Both the position numbers and the translations under genes were made by a program. Below are positions 9,849-20,037 of a DNA stretch of 64,000 nucleotides, piece after piece; positions within the stretch are counted from its first letter, which is position 1; each line of letters begins with the position of its first letter. The stretch is from Pirellulaceae bacterium (lineage in GTDB: Bacteria > Planctomycetota > Planctomycetia > Pirellulales > Pirellulaceae): the NCBI GenBank assembly GCA_020852965.1, contig JADYZV010000012.1:1-64000 (forward strand), given 5' to 3'. The notes under the pieces were generated by a model. The model was given only the letters and a program-made list of their open reading frames with translations. It did no database searches and was not told where the DNA came from.

Positions 9849-10766
9849 ATGAGCGACCTTAACGACCTTCCAGCCGACGTCACTGAAGAACAAGAAGACC
9901 TGCGTGCCAGCCGACGCCAGCGGACGCGCGAGCAATCGGCACCACAGAGTCCACTTGAGACCTACCTTCGCGAGATCAACGAGACTCCATTGCTATCGGC
10001 CAAGGAGGAATGCGAGCTGGCAACGCGTATTGGCGATGGGGATGCTTTGGCGCGCGATCACATGGTGCGCGCCAACTTGCGTTTGGTCGTGAATATCGCC
10101 CGCGGCTACGTCGGCAAAGGACTGGGACTGCAAGACCTGATCGAGGAGGGAAATCTCGGCTTGCTGCGAGCGGTCGAGGGCTTTGACCCTGAAGTAGGCA
10201 CGCGCTTCAGCACCTATGCGAGCTACTGGATCAAGCAGTCGATCAAGCGCGCCTTGATCAACTCGGCCAAGACCATTCGCATTCCGGCTTACATGGTCGA
10301 GCTGCTGAGCAAGTGGCGTAGGGCTTCGGCGCGCTTGACGGACGAACTGGGGCGCACGCCAACGCAGGAAGAGGTAGGCCGCGTGCTGGGACTAGCTCGC
10401 AAGAAGCTGCCAATTATCAAGAAAGCGATCCAAATCTATAACAACACCCCGCAAAGCGATCAGTCCGACTCCGGCTGGTCGCTAGGGGAAATGGTGATGG
10501 ACGAACGCCTCAAGGCACCCGACGAAGAACTGCTCGATCACGATGTACTGAGCACCGCGTTAGAACTGCTCGAAGGACTCGATGTCCGCGAAGCCACCGT
10601 ACTACGCATGCGTTTCGGCCTAGCCGATACTCAAGCTCATACGCTCAAAGAAATCGGCACGGAACTAGGGCTAACACGCGAACGCGTACGGCAAATCGAA
10701 ACCGAAGCCCTAGCCAAACTAGCCGATGGCTTGCGTGATCCCAAAGAGCGCATGGGAATGGTGTAG
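9849..10766 (+). CDS. RNA polymerase sigma factor, RpoD/SigA type
   Basis: 305 residues. Region 1.2 (SPLETYLREINETPLLSAKEE, about 35-55) is followed by region 2 with NLRLVVNIARGYVGKGLGLQDLIEEGNLGLLRAVEGFDP and FSTYASYWIKQSIKRAL. Then come region 3 (RTPTQEEVGRVLGL) and region 4 with TLKEIGTELGLTRERVRQIE, the helix-turn-helix that reads the -35 box. Region 1.1 is absent and the protein is short, so it fits a group 2 (RpoS/RpoD-like) alternative or a compact primary sigma factor; planctomycete genomes often carry several such paralogues. It is a single-gene unit. A 10-bp hairpin lies just behind its stop codon. Confidence 0.92.
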   Translation: MSDLNDLPADVTEEQEDLRASRRQRTREQSAPQSPLETYLREINETPLLSAKEECELATRIGDGDALARDHMVRANLRLVVNIARGYVGKGLGLQDLIEEGNLGLLRAVEGFDPEVGTRFSTYASYWIKQSIKRALINSAKTIRIPAYMVELLSKWRRASARLTDELGRTPTQEEVGRVLGLARKKLPIIKKAIQIYNNTPQSDQSDSGWSLGEMVMDERLKAPDEELLDHDVLSTALELLEGLDVREATVLRMRFGLADTQAHTLKEIGTELGLTRERVRQIETEALAKLADGLRDPKERMGMV

Positions 10767-10793
10767 GTTGCCACGCATAACTTGATAACTTAG

Positions 10794-10819
10794 ACGTGGA
10801 TCGCTCCGTCGATCCACGT
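10794..10819. terminator. Hairpin between convergent genes
   Basis: ACGTGGATCG (10794-10803) and CGATCCACGT (10810-10819) form a perfect 10-bp stem with a 6-nt loop. It sits between the sigma factor stop and the convergent glycosyltransferase stop. No T-tract follows, so it may act as a transcript end structure rather than a classical intrinsic terminator. Confidence 0.5.
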
Positions 10820-10859
10820 TCTATGCGACTGACAAACGTGCAGCGGACAGGCAGAGCGA

Positions 10860-11969
10860 TCAGCGACCGTCGAGCAGTCTTAGATACAACTGCTCATGGG
10901 ACTGGACCATCTGTTCCAGTGAAAAATGCTGGATGGCCCGCAAGCGGGCTTGTTCTCCCATCTGCGTACGAAGACGATCGTCCTGCAACAGTGCCACCGT
11001 CGATCGCGTCAGCGCTCCGAGATCTGCAGGTGGATAGAGATAGCCGGTCTTCGCGTGTTCGATCAAATCGCGAGTGCCGGGAATGTCGGTAGCCACCGTG
11101 GGGATTCCTAGCGTCATGGCTTCGAGGATTGTATTGCTCTGTCCTTCATATAAGCTTCCATTCCACAACACGTCGAAGGCGGACATCAGTTCCGCCGCGT
11201 CGCAGCGGTGACCGACTAAGCGCACGGCGTCGAAAGAACCGCTTCGGTCGCGAAAGGCGCGTAGTGCTTCTCGGTCCGGCCCGTCACCTAAAATCAGCAG
11301 GTAGACGTCGCGATAGGCAACGCGTAGCAGTTCTCCGGCCCAGATCAGGTCGCGATAGCCCTTTTGTTTCCACAGGCGTCCCACCGCTCCCACGACACGA
11401 CCGCGTGGCTCGATCCCCAGTCGCTTAAAGAGTTCTCTTCGCGACAATGCGGTTCGTGTGTTGGGGAGCACTGCATTGGGGATCACCGTGAAGCTCTCGC
11501 GTGGAATGCCGTGTTGGGCATAAAAGCTGGAGACTGCAGTAGTATTGGTCACGATCGTGTTGGTCGATCGGAGCAGTCGGCGATCGATGGCGTAGTGCCA
11601 CCAGCTTTTCCAAGGATCGACGCAACGCTCGCCCGCCACGATGACAGGTACGCCAGCTCGCCACGCCGCCCAGCGGCCATAGCTGTTCGCAGCAAACAGC
11701 CAGGTGTGAACCAAATCCGGTGCTAGCTCACGCAGCTTGCCTGTCAAGCGCGACAGCGCCGTGGGGTCGAGCTTGCTACGCTTTCCGATCAAGTGAACGT
11801 GCACCCCCGCGTCGCGAAGTGTTTGTTCCAGCGGGCCGCTGCGAGTCAGCACGACGACGTGCGATTCGAATTGCTGCTTGTCCAAGTGACAAGCCAACAA
11901 GCTCAACTGCTTTTCGGCTCCCCCTTGGTCGAGCGTGGGTATGATTTGACAAATTTTTTTCCTTCGCAT
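10860..11969 (-). CDS. Glycosyltransferase family 4
   Basis: 369 residues from the ATG at 11969. The frame extends to 12140, but that extension overlaps the upstream gene and adds no domain. The N-terminal GT-B half starts KICQIIPTLDQGGAEKQL, the usual donor-site loop. The C-terminal half carries SLYEGQSNTILEAMTLGIP, the E-x7-E motif of retaining GT4 enzymes that contact the sugar nucleotide. The upstream glycosyltransferase stops 4 bp before this start, so the two are translated from one message, with hpt as the first gene. The likely role is addition of a sugar to a cell-surface polysaccharide or lipid; donor and acceptor are unknown. Confidence 0.88.
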   Translation of the reverse strand: MRRKKICQIIPTLDQGGAEKQLSLLACHLDKQQFESHVVVLTRSGPLEQTLRDAGVHVHLIGKRSKLDPTALSRLTGKLRELAPDLVHTWLFAANSYGRWAAWRAGVPVIVAGERCVDPWKSWWHYAIDRRLLRSTNTIVTNTTAVSSFYAQHGIPRESFTVIPNAVLPNTRTALSRRELFKRLGIEPRGRVVGAVGRLWKQKGYRDLIWAGELLRVAYRDVYLLILGDGPDREALRAFRDRSGSFDAVRLVGHRCDAAELMSAFDVLWNGSLYEGQSNTILEAMTLGIPTVATDIPGTRDLIEHAKTGYLYPPADLGALTRSTVALLQDDRLRTQMGEQARLRAIQHFSLEQMVQSHEQLYLRLLDGR

Positions 11970-11973
11970 GGCG

Positions 11974-13134
11974 TTAGGCGCTTGCTTCCAAGGGATGGAA
12001 CAATTGGTCGACGCCCAAACACGGCGTCTCGTCGCGTAAACTCTGCTGCCGCGCGCGATCGACGCTAGCGGATACCTGCGTAGGATGACGGAGCCACTGT
12101 TCAAATCGCTGGCGCAGATGCAGCGGTTGCTCGGCGGCATAGGTCAGTTGATCGGCTTCGGTCCCCAGTTGTTGTCGCGCTTCGAGACTATCGCTGACCA
12201 GTACCGGTACTCCGCTGGCGATGCAGGTGGGGAGCAGCCACCCCAGCCCGAGTCCAGGAGCAGGGAAAATGCACAAGTCGGCCGCTTGGAAAATCTCCTC
12301 CAAATCGGTGAACAAGCCAGGCATGGCGACCACGCGATGCAAGCCCTCGTGGCGCAGGGCTTCGTAGATCGGCCCTCGCTGCCGTCCATCCCCCAAGACC
12401 CACACGCGCAGCGCACGATAGCTTTCGATCAGCGGTGCCAATTCGTGGATCAACTCGATCACATGCCACTCGCGCGTCAATTCGCCCGGACAGACAACCA
12501 CGCGATCGTGGCCGCGGGCAAAAAGATCATGGTTGATCTCGCTGAGCAGTTGCCGCGCACGTCGCCGTGCCTCAGGCCGGCGATCGTAGCAGCAGCCGTG
12601 AACTTGTGGCATGCGCACAATTAGCCGTCGCGGAAGCCCAGCCGATAACAATTGCTGTTGGCTACGAGCATCAGCGGCCAACAGCATCTTGGCTCGACGA
12701 CACAGTGCCAGTGTCTTTGCCGGAATGGAGGCTGGTGAACTGGTCACACTTCCAGCCATCGGTGCGGCGTAACGGAGCATCAGCGGCACCTGCGCCAACT
12801 GGGGAGTATTCAGTACCGCCGCCGCTTCGAGCTCGATGGTGTCGCAATAGACCGCGTCATATTCTTCGGCCACTTGGGCCAGCCAATTGCCAAGCTGTCG
12901 CGCATATCTTCCCATGCGCAGGGAATGAGTCGGGGGATAGTCGATGCGATGGACTAGCACGCCATCGCATACGATCTGTCGCGGCCAGCGGTTGTGCCAA
13001 CGCGGCGTAGCCACCTGCACTTCGGCGCCCATGCCGCGCAGATGCTGAACCCAGTGATAGAGTCGCAAAGTATCGTCGTTGGTGGCCGGCCAAAAGTGGC
13101 GAGCGATCACCAGGACTCGCCGACGTAAGTTCAT
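11974..13134 (-). CDS. GT4-like glycosyltransferase without the E-x7-E motif
   Basis: 386 residues with two Rossmann-like halves: RRVLVIARHFWPATNDDTLR at the start and RVVVCPGELTREWHVIELI at about residue 208. The place where GT4 enzymes carry E-x7-E reads FPAPGLGLGWLLPTCIASG, with neither glutamate. That may mean an atypical or inactive GT-B protein. It lies 16 bp behind hpt and 4 bp before the second glycosyltransferase on the same strand, so the two probably act in one surface-glycan step, possibly as a pair. Confidence 0.75.
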   Translation of the reverse strand: MNLRRRVLVIARHFWPATNDDTLRLYHWVQHLRGMGAEVQVATPRWHNRWPRQIVCDGVLVHRIDYPPTHSLRMGRYARQLGNWLAQVAEEYDAVYCDTIELEAAAVLNTPQLAQVPLMLRYAAPMAGSVTSSPASIPAKTLALCRRAKMLLAADARSQQQLLSAGLPRRLIVRMPQVHGCCYDRRPEARRRARQLLSEINHDLFARGHDRVVVCPGELTREWHVIELIHELAPLIESYRALRVWVLGDGRQRGPIYEALRHEGLHRVVAMPGLFTDLEEIFQAADLCIFPAPGLGLGWLLPTCIASGVPVLVSDSLEARQQLGTEADQLTYAAEQPLHLRQRFEQWLRHPTQVSASVDRARQQSLRDETPCLGVDQLFHPLEASA

Positions 13135-13150
13135 GCAAGTAGCTCAACGT

Positions 13151-13681
13151 TCAAACGGATTCCGCTTCAATCTCGCTAGGCTCTAACACGGCCAAGTAGG
13201 GAAGGTTGCGATAAAGGTCTTGGTAATCTAAACCATAGCCCACCACGAACTCGTTGGGAATCTTGAAAGCGACGAAATCGGGGAGCATTTCCACTTTCTG
13301 TCTCCCCTCTTTGTGGAGCAGCACGGCGCTGGCCACGCTGTGAGGTCGCATTTCACGGATGCACTGTATGACCGCCTGAAGCGTGGCACCGGTATCGAAG
13401 ATGTCGTCGATCACCAAAACCTGTCGATCGGCCACGTCGAGCATCATATCGTCACGAATCCACAGCGCTTCCGGTTCGGTTCCACCGCGATAGCTGCTGG
13501 CCTGTATCAGGCTAACGCGGATGGGCATGCTCAGACGGCGGATCAAGTCGGCCAAAAGCACTAAACTGCCGGTCATAACCGCTACCACCGTCAAGGGTGT
13601 CTCACCGTAACGCTCGGTGATGGCCTGGGCCATCTGGTCCACCCCTTCGCGCAAGCGAGTTTCGGATAAAAGTGTTCTCAA
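13151..13681 (-). CDS. hpt: Hypoxanthine phosphoribosyltransferase
   Basis: Transfers ribose phosphate from PRPP to hypoxanthine or guanine in purine salvage, in the cytoplasm. The PRPP loop QVLVIDDIFDTGATL is clear, and the C-terminal FVVGYGLDYQDLYRNLPYLA matches the purine-binding end of the family. I chose the TTG at 13681 (protein start RTLLSETRLREG, 176 residues), because it follows an AGGAG box and gives the usual length of about 180. The frame stays open to 13753. It appears to be the first gene of a unit with the two glycosyltransferases, which is metabolically unrelated. Confidence 0.9.
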   Translation of the reverse strand: MRTLLSETRLREGVDQMAQAITERYGETPLTVVAVMTGSLVLLADLIRRLSMPIRVSLIQASSYRGGTEPEALWIRDDMMLDVADRQVLVIDDIFDTGATLQAVIQCIREMRPHSVASAVLLHKEGRQKVEMLPDFVAFKIPNEFVVGYGLDYQDLYRNLPYLAVLEPSEIEAESV

Positions 13682-13774
13682 TTTACAGGGGGCTCCTGTT
13701 CCAACTGGTCGGGACTGGTCGTTGAACCAATCAATATTACCGCTTGCGCACACTTTTGACGACCGGTCCTTATT

Positions 13775-13871
13775 GTAGTGAACAAGGTTACGAGTCCCTC
13801 CCCCGTAGTGGACGAGGTTACGAGTCCCTTAGATTCCGCCCACTTCAGCGACTCATTTCCTCGTCCACGAC
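13775..13871. repeat. GTAGTGGACGAGG palindromic element, tandem left arm and decayed right arm
   Basis: Two direct copies of the left arm lie 30 bp apart (13775-13797 with GTAGTGAACAAGG, and 13805-13828 with GTAGTGGACGAGG). A degraded inverted arm ending CCTCGTCCACGAC occupies 13848-13871. It belongs to the family also found at 30551, 30822, 35201 and 45530. It sits between the divergent hpt and Wzz-like genes; the rest of this 430-bp gap shows nothing else. Confidence 0.75.
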
Positions 13872-14111
13872 GGACACCCGTCGCATCAATCGGAATTCTG
13901 GGGATTGGCCGGAGACTCGTCAAATTCGGAACGGCCTCCCCGAAATGTGCCTCGCCTGCCTGTTTTTCCCGCAGACTAATCGACTCGGACCCATCCCGAG
14001 TGTGCTCATGGGCTACGGTTCGACATCAGGCGAAACGAACTGTCGAGAACGGTATTACCACCGTCATCGGCCCGCAGTTTGTCAAGTCTCATCCCGTTAG
14101 GTGGAACCCCC

Positions 14112-15818
14112 ATGCAACTCCCCAAAATAAACAACCCTCAGTTGGTCAAAATCGCTAGCTCGTATTGGCAATGGCGCATGTTGTGGATCGCCACGACTAG
14201 CGGATTCGCCGCACTGGGGCTGATTTACGTGGTTTTCCTGAAGACGGATACCTGGGTCGCTTCGCAGGCCCTCATCGTTCGCGACGAGGCCAACGGAGCG
14301 GTGATGCGTCTGGGACGCTTCGAGAGCCAAACCGAAATGAAAGCTGCGCAGGAAACGATCCTGGAGATGGCGCGCAATCCTCAAGTTCTACATGATGCGC
14401 TCACCGCCTTGGGACGCGAACCGAGCTGGACAGATTGGCTAGTGGGTGAACGCCCCCCAACGACGTCGGAAATCGACGACTTGGCTCGTAACGGTATTCA
14501 AGTCCGCGCACCGCGCGGTGCGGAACTGGGAACCACGGAGGTGATCTATCTGGACGTCAAGAACGAATCTCCCCAGCGGGCTTTGAAACTCAATGAAGCC
14601 GTGTGCGATGCGTTGATCGATCGGCTCCAACAAATTCGACAAACTCGCGCCAATGGAATTCTGGCAGAACTGAGAACCACCAAAGAAACAGCCCAAGAGC
14701 AATTGCTTCGCGCAACCGAGCGTCTGACAAAAATGGAAACTCTGGCTGGCGCCGATCTCAGCGACCTGCGCGGCATGACCGACTCCAACTCGGGTGGTAG
14801 TGGCACGCGACAAGTCCTGGATGCGATCAAGGCTGAATTGCGACAAGCCGAATTGCAATTGCATCAGATCCAAATCGATCTGAAGTTGGCAATTGAATCG
14901 CATCAAAATCCCGACCAATTGTTGCTGACTCCCAGCACGTTGGTCAATAGCCAAGCGGGCTTGAAGACCCTTCGCGATGGACTGGCCAGTGCTACCATTG
15001 CGACCAGCCAAATGAAAGGCCGATACACGTCGACTCACCCACTAGTGGTCGCTTCGCTGCAGGCCGAAACCAATATTCGTGAACAGCTTCGCAATGAGCT
15101 GGAACTCTCAATCCAAACGTTGAGTAAAGACAGTGAAATTGCCAGCGAACGTGTCAAGAAACTCAATTCTCAACGCGCCCAATTGGAATCACGTCTGCAA
15201 AACATCGCTCATATCCGTGCCGATTACGCCAACGTGGCCAGCGAAGTCAAATCGCGCAATCAGCAGTTGCAAGAATCGGAACGTGAACTCGTGCAGGCTC
15301 AGGCTTCGCGCGATGCAGCATTGACCTCCAGTTTGATCACTCGGCTCGACAAGCCGCAGTTGGGTGAAAAGCCGATTGGCCCTGGACGAAGCACCATTCT
15401 GGCCGGTGCGACCGTCAGTGGGCTGTTCTTCGGATTGGGGGTCGTGTTCCTGCTCGCTCCGCTCGACGGAGGAGCTAGCTATGGTCGCCGACGATTCGAC
15501 TACAGCGGCTTGGCGGGTCGGCGGGCCACGGACCGGGATCTGCCTGCCGAAAGCCGAACAACAACTCAAGTAGCACCAGCTACTGGTTCGCGACGAAGTG
15601 AAGATCCCCACCCCAATGCGACGACACCGGGGACCGTCGATCGACGCGGAGCGGCCCCGGTCCACTCTACCGAAATCAAGTCTCCCAATTGGGCTCAGCC
15701 GCTGCAAGTCACTCAGAAACTGGCTGGCGTTTTCGAATCGTGGAAGAACTCACAAATGCCGATTCAACCAGTGCCGCGCCCCGAGTCGAAGTCACGATCG
15801 AGCGAACACATCGTATAA
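14112..15818 (+). CDS. Wzz/GumC-like polysaccharide chain-length protein
   Basis: 568 residues from the ATG at 14112, with GGTGG a few bases before; a TTG at 14079 is open but unlikely. The N-terminal membrane helix lies at about residues 24-43, and the C-terminal helix is the [21 protein letters not shown] stretch at about 428-448. Between them is a long helical, coiled-coil-rich periplasmic part ([19 protein letters not shown] and similar). That is the topology of Wzz and of the membrane part of GumC/ExoP proteins, which set the length of exported polysaccharide. There is no Walker A kinase domain. The last 120 residues are polar and low in order. The neighbouring glycosyltransferases fit a surface-polysaccharide role. 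Confidence 0.75.
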   Translation: MQLPKINNPQLVKIASSYWQWRMLWIATTSGFAALGLIYVVFLKTDTWVASQALIVRDEANGAVMRLGRFESQTEMKAAQETILEMARNPQVLHDALTALGREPSWTDWLVGERPPTTSEIDDLARNGIQVRAPRGAELGTTEVIYLDVKNESPQRALKLNEAVCDALIDRLQQIRQTRANGILAELRTTKETAQEQLLRATERLTKMETLAGADLSDLRGMTDSNSGGSGTRQVLDAIKAELRQAELQLHQIQIDLKLAIESHQNPDQLLLTPSTLVNSQAGLKTLRDGLASATIATSQMKGRYTSTHPLVVASLQAETNIREQLRNELELSIQTLSKDSEIASERVKKLNSQRAQLESRLQNIAHIRADYANVASEVKSRNQQLQESERELVQAQASRDAALTSSLITRLDKPQLGEKPIGPGRSTILAGATVSGLFFGLGVVFLLAPLDGGASYGRRRFDYSGLAGRRATDRDLPAESRTTTQVAPATGSRRSEDPHPNATTPGTVDRRGAAPVHSTEIKSPNWAQPLQVTQKLAGVFESWKNSQMPIQPVPRPESKSRSSEHIV

Positions 15819-15862
15819 TAACTCGATCCACCAGCCCGTTCCTTTCGCGCCGCCGAAATCCT

Positions 15863-16636
15863 ATGGTAGAAGCTCATCATCTGACGAAGGCCTATCCTGA
15901 CCTGCAGACGGGGCAATTCATTGCGCTCAACCAGGTGAGCTTCCAAGTAGGCCCCGGGGAGATCTTCGGGCTGCTCGGACCCAACGGTGCGGGCAAGACG
16001 ACGGCTTTGCGGATTCTCAGCACCGTGCTCAAGCCGACGGGTGGCTATGCCCGCGTCAACGGCTTCGACGTAGTGACGCACCCCTATGAAGTGCGGCATA
16101 GCATCGGCTTCGTGTCGAGCAACACGGCCATCTATGATCGCATGACGGCTTGGGAAATGGTGGAATACTTCGGCAAGCTCTACGGCCTAGACGCAGAGCG
16201 GCTGGCCGAGCGAATGGACCGCGTCTTCACTCAGTTGCAAATGCACGATATTCGCGATGTGGCCGGTGCTCGCATGTCGACGGGCATGAAACAAAAAGTT
16301 TCCATCGCGCGAGCTATCGTACATGACCCTCCCGTCCTGGTTTTTGACGAAGCGTCATTGGGCTTGGACATTTTGGTGGCTCGCGCGCTGTTAGAAATCA
16401 TTGCCGGACTGCGCGAAGAGGGAAAGTGCATCATTTTTTCCACGCACATCATGCGCGAAGTCGAACGATTGTGCGACCGCGTTGGCATCTTGTACCACGG
16501 ACGCATGTTGGCCGCCGGCACTCTGCAAGACTTGGCCCTGCAGTACGATGAGTCGGACTTTGAAGAAATGTTCTTTCGCATGTTGCAAGATTCCGACCGT
16601 CAGCTATCCACCGAACGATGCCAAGGAATCCTATGA
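15863..16636 (+). CDS. ABC transporter ATP-binding protein (NatA type)
   Basis: 257 residues from the ATG at 15863. Walker A is GPNGAGKTT (39-47), the signature is STGMKQKVS (139-147), Walker B is VLVFDE (158-163) and the H-loop is in STHIMRE. The D-loop region reads ASLGLD instead of the common PTSGLD. It powers an ABC-2 type exporter together with the next gene, whose ATG overlaps this stop codon by 4 bp (ATGA). The substrate is unknown; NatAB homologues export sodium. Confidence 0.9.
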   Translation: MVEAHHLTKAYPDLQTGQFIALNQVSFQVGPGEIFGLLGPNGAGKTTALRILSTVLKPTGGYARVNGFDVVTHPYEVRHSIGFVSSNTAIYDRMTAWEMVEYFGKLYGLDAERLAERMDRVFTQLQMHDIRDVAGARMSTGMKQKVSIARAIVHDPPVLVFDEASLGLDILVARALLEIIAGLREEGKCIIFSTHIMREVERLCDRVGILYHGRMLAAGTLQDLALQYDESDFEEMFFRMLQDSDRQLSTERCQGIL

Positions 16637-18951
16637 ACTGGAAGCATGTCCACCTGATTTTTCTGCGTGAGATGAACGATCAGCTTCGCGACCGTCGGAC
16701 CCTGTTCACCATCGCCATTCTACCGATGCTGCTCTATCCGCTGCTCGGCATGTTGATGATGCAAATCGCGCAGTTTCATCGCGAGTATACCGTCAGTATT
16801 CGCGTGGTCGGAGCAGAGAACTGGCCCGCGCGAAGTCCACTGCTCGATGCTCACCAACAGTTGATTCCACTCCCCGGACTGGAAAAAATCACGCGTTTGG
16901 TCGAAATCGAAGCGGTCCCCTGGCCCAGCGACGATTCGCCAGAGGCCCGCGCAAAACTCGAACAAGCATCGCGCGCCGCTGTGATGGCTGATGTGGTCGA
17001 TGCCGTCCTGCTGATCGAACCCGAGTTCGATAGCTTGCTCCAATTGCGCGCGGCCCATGCGACCCAATCCGATGCCCCGCCGGACAGTACACAAGAAGTC
17101 GGGCAAGACACCGAACAACGCGCAGGAGGAAACGCGCGGCTCGCGGCTGAGATTTCAGCAGAGAAAGCAACCGAGCCTGCCCAGGTGCCGGTGTCCGAAA
17201 CGGAGGACGGACTCGAACTGATCGCCAATCTGGCACGCGATAACTCGAAAATTGCTCAAGCTCGCCTTTCCACCGTGCTCGACCAGTGGCGCGCCAATTG
17301 GGTCGTCTCGCAACTATCTGCCGCAGGGGTGAACCCGCGTTTGGTAGAACCGATCATGCTGACCGAGACGGACACGTCGGTCTCGTCCGTACGGCGCGCG
17401 ATGTTATGGTCAAAGATCTTGCCGTTCGTGATGTTGGTCTGGGCCCTGACCGGTGCCTTCTATCCGGCCATCGACTTGTGCGCAGGTGAAAAAGAACGCG
17501 GGACGCTCGAGACGCTATTGTCCAGCCCAGCACGGCGACGCGAGATCGTGTGGGGCAAGCTCTTGACGATCAGCGTCTTCAGTATCGGCAGTGCCCTATT
17601 GAATCTGATGAGCATGCACCTGACCGCAGGCATCATCGTCAAACAGTTGGCTTCCCAGGGGAGCACAGAGATCGCTTCGGTGCTCGGCCCCATGCCCATC
17701 CATGCATTTGGCTGGTTGGTACTGCTGCTAATCCCCATGGCCGCCTTCTTTAGCGCTCTCGCATTGGCGGTCGCCGCACTAGCGCGCAGCACCAAAGAGG
17801 GACAATACTATTTGATGCCCCTACTGATGGTGACCCTGCCATTGGTGGCTCTGCCCATGTTGCCGAGCCTACAACTGAATCTTGGGACCAGCCTGGTTCC
17901 AGTCTCCGGGGCAGTCTTCTTGGTTCGCTCACTCATTGAAGGTCGTTACACCGAAGCGGTCGTGCATCTGCCGGTCGTTGTGCTGGTTACGGCCGCATGC
18001 TGCTGGCTCGCGCTGCGCTGGGCCATTCGACAGTTCGAAAGCGAAGCGGTCATGTTCCGAGAAGCGGATCGCTGGAGTGTCAAGCTATGGATGCGACATC
18101 TGTGGCGCGATCGCGGCGATACCGCTTCGCCTACCGAAGCGGTGTTATGCGGTTTGACCATTATCATCGGCATGTTCTTCGCACAATTCGTGGCTGGCTC
18201 GACCATCCATGACTTCACGTCGATCGCTACGTCGACGGTCATCGTACAAATTGCCATCATCCTCACCCCGTGCGTGCTCATGGCCCTGTTTCTGACACGC
18301 TCGCCGCGACGTGCATTGCGCATCCACCGGCCACAATTTAGCCACGTCGTTGCCGCTGTCATGATTGGGGTGGCCATGCACCCCAGCTACATGGCCTTGG
18401 GGAGTGGGATCAGCCAAGTCTACGAGATCGGGGAAGAGACGAGCTCGGTCCTGCAAATGTTTCAGTCGTTGGTCCTGTCGCAGCCGCTATGGATCATATT
18501 GCTTCTGATGGCAGCCCTGCCTGCTATCTGCGAAGAACTGGCATTCCGCGGCTTCATCTTCGGTGGCTTGTTGCATAAGAACGGTGCGCTACGAGCCATC
18601 GTGGTCTCAGCCTTGTTTTTCGGCTTCACGCACCCCGTATTGCAACAGTCGATCGCAGCCAGCTTAATGGGCTTGATGCTCGGCTTGATCGCTTGGCGCA
18701 CCGGCGGCGTACTGTGTACGATCCTGGTCCATGCCATCAACAACACCCTGTCGTTGACCATGGCTTGGTGCGCAGCGAATCATGTCAGCCTACCCGCCAG
18801 GCTTAACTGGGCGGTTAGCACCCAGGGCGATGCGTGGACCTATCGCCCCGAGTGGATCGCGATAAGTGTCTTCATCACACTCGCCATGCTGGTTGTGTTG
18901 TTCCGCCGCAATGCCGACACCCGACAGGTCGTGCAAGCCGAGATGGCTTAG
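16633..18951 (+). CDS. ABC-2 permease (NatB type) fused to CPBP intramembrane protease
   Basis: 772 residues from the ATG at 16633 that overlaps the ATPase stop; an earlier in-frame ATG is at 16618. The first 450 residues are an ABC-2 permease of the NatB kind, with one N-terminal helix, a large external domain and a helix bundle containing [18 protein letters not shown]. The C-terminal 270 residues carry the three CPBP motifs: EELAFR (about 634-639), FFGFTHP (about 661-667) and HAINN (about 699-703), which form the metal site of Abi/CAAX-type proteases. The fusion occurs in other bacteria and may couple processing of a peptide or lipid-linked substrate to its export. Confidence 0.88.
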   Translation: MNWKHVHLIFLREMNDQLRDRRTLFTIAILPMLLYPLLGMLMMQIAQFHREYTVSIRVVGAENWPARSPLLDAHQQLIPLPGLEKITRLVEIEAVPWPSDDSPEARAKLEQASRAAVMADVVDAVLLIEPEFDSLLQLRAAHATQSDAPPDSTQEVGQDTEQRAGGNARLAAEISAEKATEPAQVPVSETEDGLELIANLARDNSKIAQARLSTVLDQWRANWVVSQLSAAGVNPRLVEPIMLTETDTSVSSVRRAMLWSKILPFVMLVWALTGAFYPAIDLCAGEKERGTLETLLSSPARRREIVWGKLLTISVFSIGSALLNLMSMHLTAGIIVKQLASQGSTEIASVLGPMPIHAFGWLVLLLIPMAAFFSALALAVAALARSTKEGQYYLMPLLMVTLPLVALPMLPSLQLNLGTSLVPVSGAVFLVRSLIEGRYTEAVVHLPVVVLVTAACCWLALRWAIRQFESEAVMFREADRWSVKLWMRHLWRDRGDTASPTEAVLCGLTIIIGMFFAQFVAGSTIHDFTSIATSTVIVQIAIILTPCVLMALFLTRSPRRALRIHRPQFSHVVAAVMIGVAMHPSYMALGSGISQVYEIGEETSSVLQMFQSLVLSQPLWIILLLMAALPAICEELAFRGFIFGGLLHKNGALRAIVVSALFFGFTHPVLQQSIAASLMGLMLGLIAWRTGGVLCTILVHAINNTLSLTMAWCAANHVSLPARLNWAVSTQGDAWTYRPEWIAISVFITLAMLVVLFRRNADTRQVVQAEMA

Positions 18952-18959
18952 GGGAGGGC

Positions 18960-19182
18960 TTGGTTCTTAGTTCTTGGTTCTTGGTTCTTGGTGCTTGGTT
19001 CTTGGTTCTTGGTTCTTAGTTCTTAGTTCTTGGTTCTTGGTTCTTGGTGCTTGGTTCTTGGTTCTTGGTGCTTGGTTCTTGGTTCTTGGTTCTTGGTTCT
19101 TGGTGCTTGGTTCTTGGTGCTTGGTTCTTGGTTCTTGGTTCTTGGTTCTTGGTGCTTGGTTCTTGGTTCTTGGTTCTTGGTG
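18960..19182 (+). repeat. TTGGTTC heptamer array (about 32 units)
   Basis: A 223-bp run of 7-bp units TTGGTTC with variants TTGGTGC and TTAGTTC, starting 9 bp behind the permease stop codon. Because 7 is not a multiple of 3, all frames read similar pseudo-peptides, and the apparent reading frames here are spurious. The same unit occurs at 41969-42073 and, inverted, at 44047-44080. Confidence 0.95.
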
Positions 19183-20037
19183 AGTTTAAAGTGGGCGATA
19201 ACAAGCAACACGCAGTTTGGGCGCCGATCGAAGCGCGTGCGTTTGCATCGTCGGTGCAGTAAAACCTGCCAGCTCGCAGCCTCTAGAAACAGCCCCACCC
19301 AGTCTCGCTTCCCGTGTCCAACCCGTGTTTTCCGATAACGCCAATTGCTAAGACATGGAGTCGCATATGCTTCTTTTAGATTCCCCCCTTCGCTCGCTTG
19401 CCGAATTGTCGGTTCACTAAACCGCGCTCCGCGCGAGCACAACTCCGAAACCGCTTCTTGCTCGTGTCCGTCGGGTACTATCCACTAAACTTCTTCTCAG
19501 TGGAGCGCTCGAGCTGCGTTTCATTCTCGGTGCAGACCACCGAGCTTCCGCGGGAGGGCAAGCTATCCATTTCGCCTAGTTCCCCCAATTGTTTGACTGA
19601 AATCTCGGTTGCCTTCAGTCGAACGAATATTTTGGAATTCCTTTCGGTGAAGTTGATAGAAAATGCCAGTGGTGCGGAATCTTCATAAACTCTTGTCACA
19701 ATTCATGTTATCGCTCCGATTGGCGTCCTCTTGCCCGCTTGGGTCGGGCCACAAGAATCGCCCGAAGTGTCGTTGGCATCGGGAGTTGCGAACGCGAAAG
19801 AGAAAGAGTTTGACACCTGGACGCGTTTCGCTAAACTCAGCGAAAGTGCTAGATGTAGTGCTGGCAATTCGGCTTGTATACTATGGGTAGTGGTTGCCAC
19901 GCACATCTTCCCGCACTTAGATGTATCTTAGTCTAGGAGTCTTTGGTTCGGGCGGAGTGCCCCAAGAGAAGAATCCAACGACCACCACGAGGGTAAGCGT
20001 AGGTTCATTTTCCGTTTTTCTGTAGGGAGCTATTTGG
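19183..20037 (+). other. Long intergenic stretch before nrdJ
   Basis: 850 bp without a convincing gene. It contains a small perfect hairpin (TTTCGCT 19826-19832, AGCGAAA 19839-19845) and a TATACT at 19877 without a good -35 partner. I looked for the conserved core of a cobalamin riboswitch before nrdJ and did not see it. GGGAG lies about 10 bp before the nrdJ ATG. Confidence 0.5.

Noticed and set aside
19023-19442. 139-codon minus-strand frame rich in TKNQEPR
   Set aside because: The repeat pattern comes from the 7-bp array read in frame; no start signal and no domain.
19690-20037. Cobalamin riboswitch before nrdJ
   Set aside because: The conserved B12-box words were not found in the leader.
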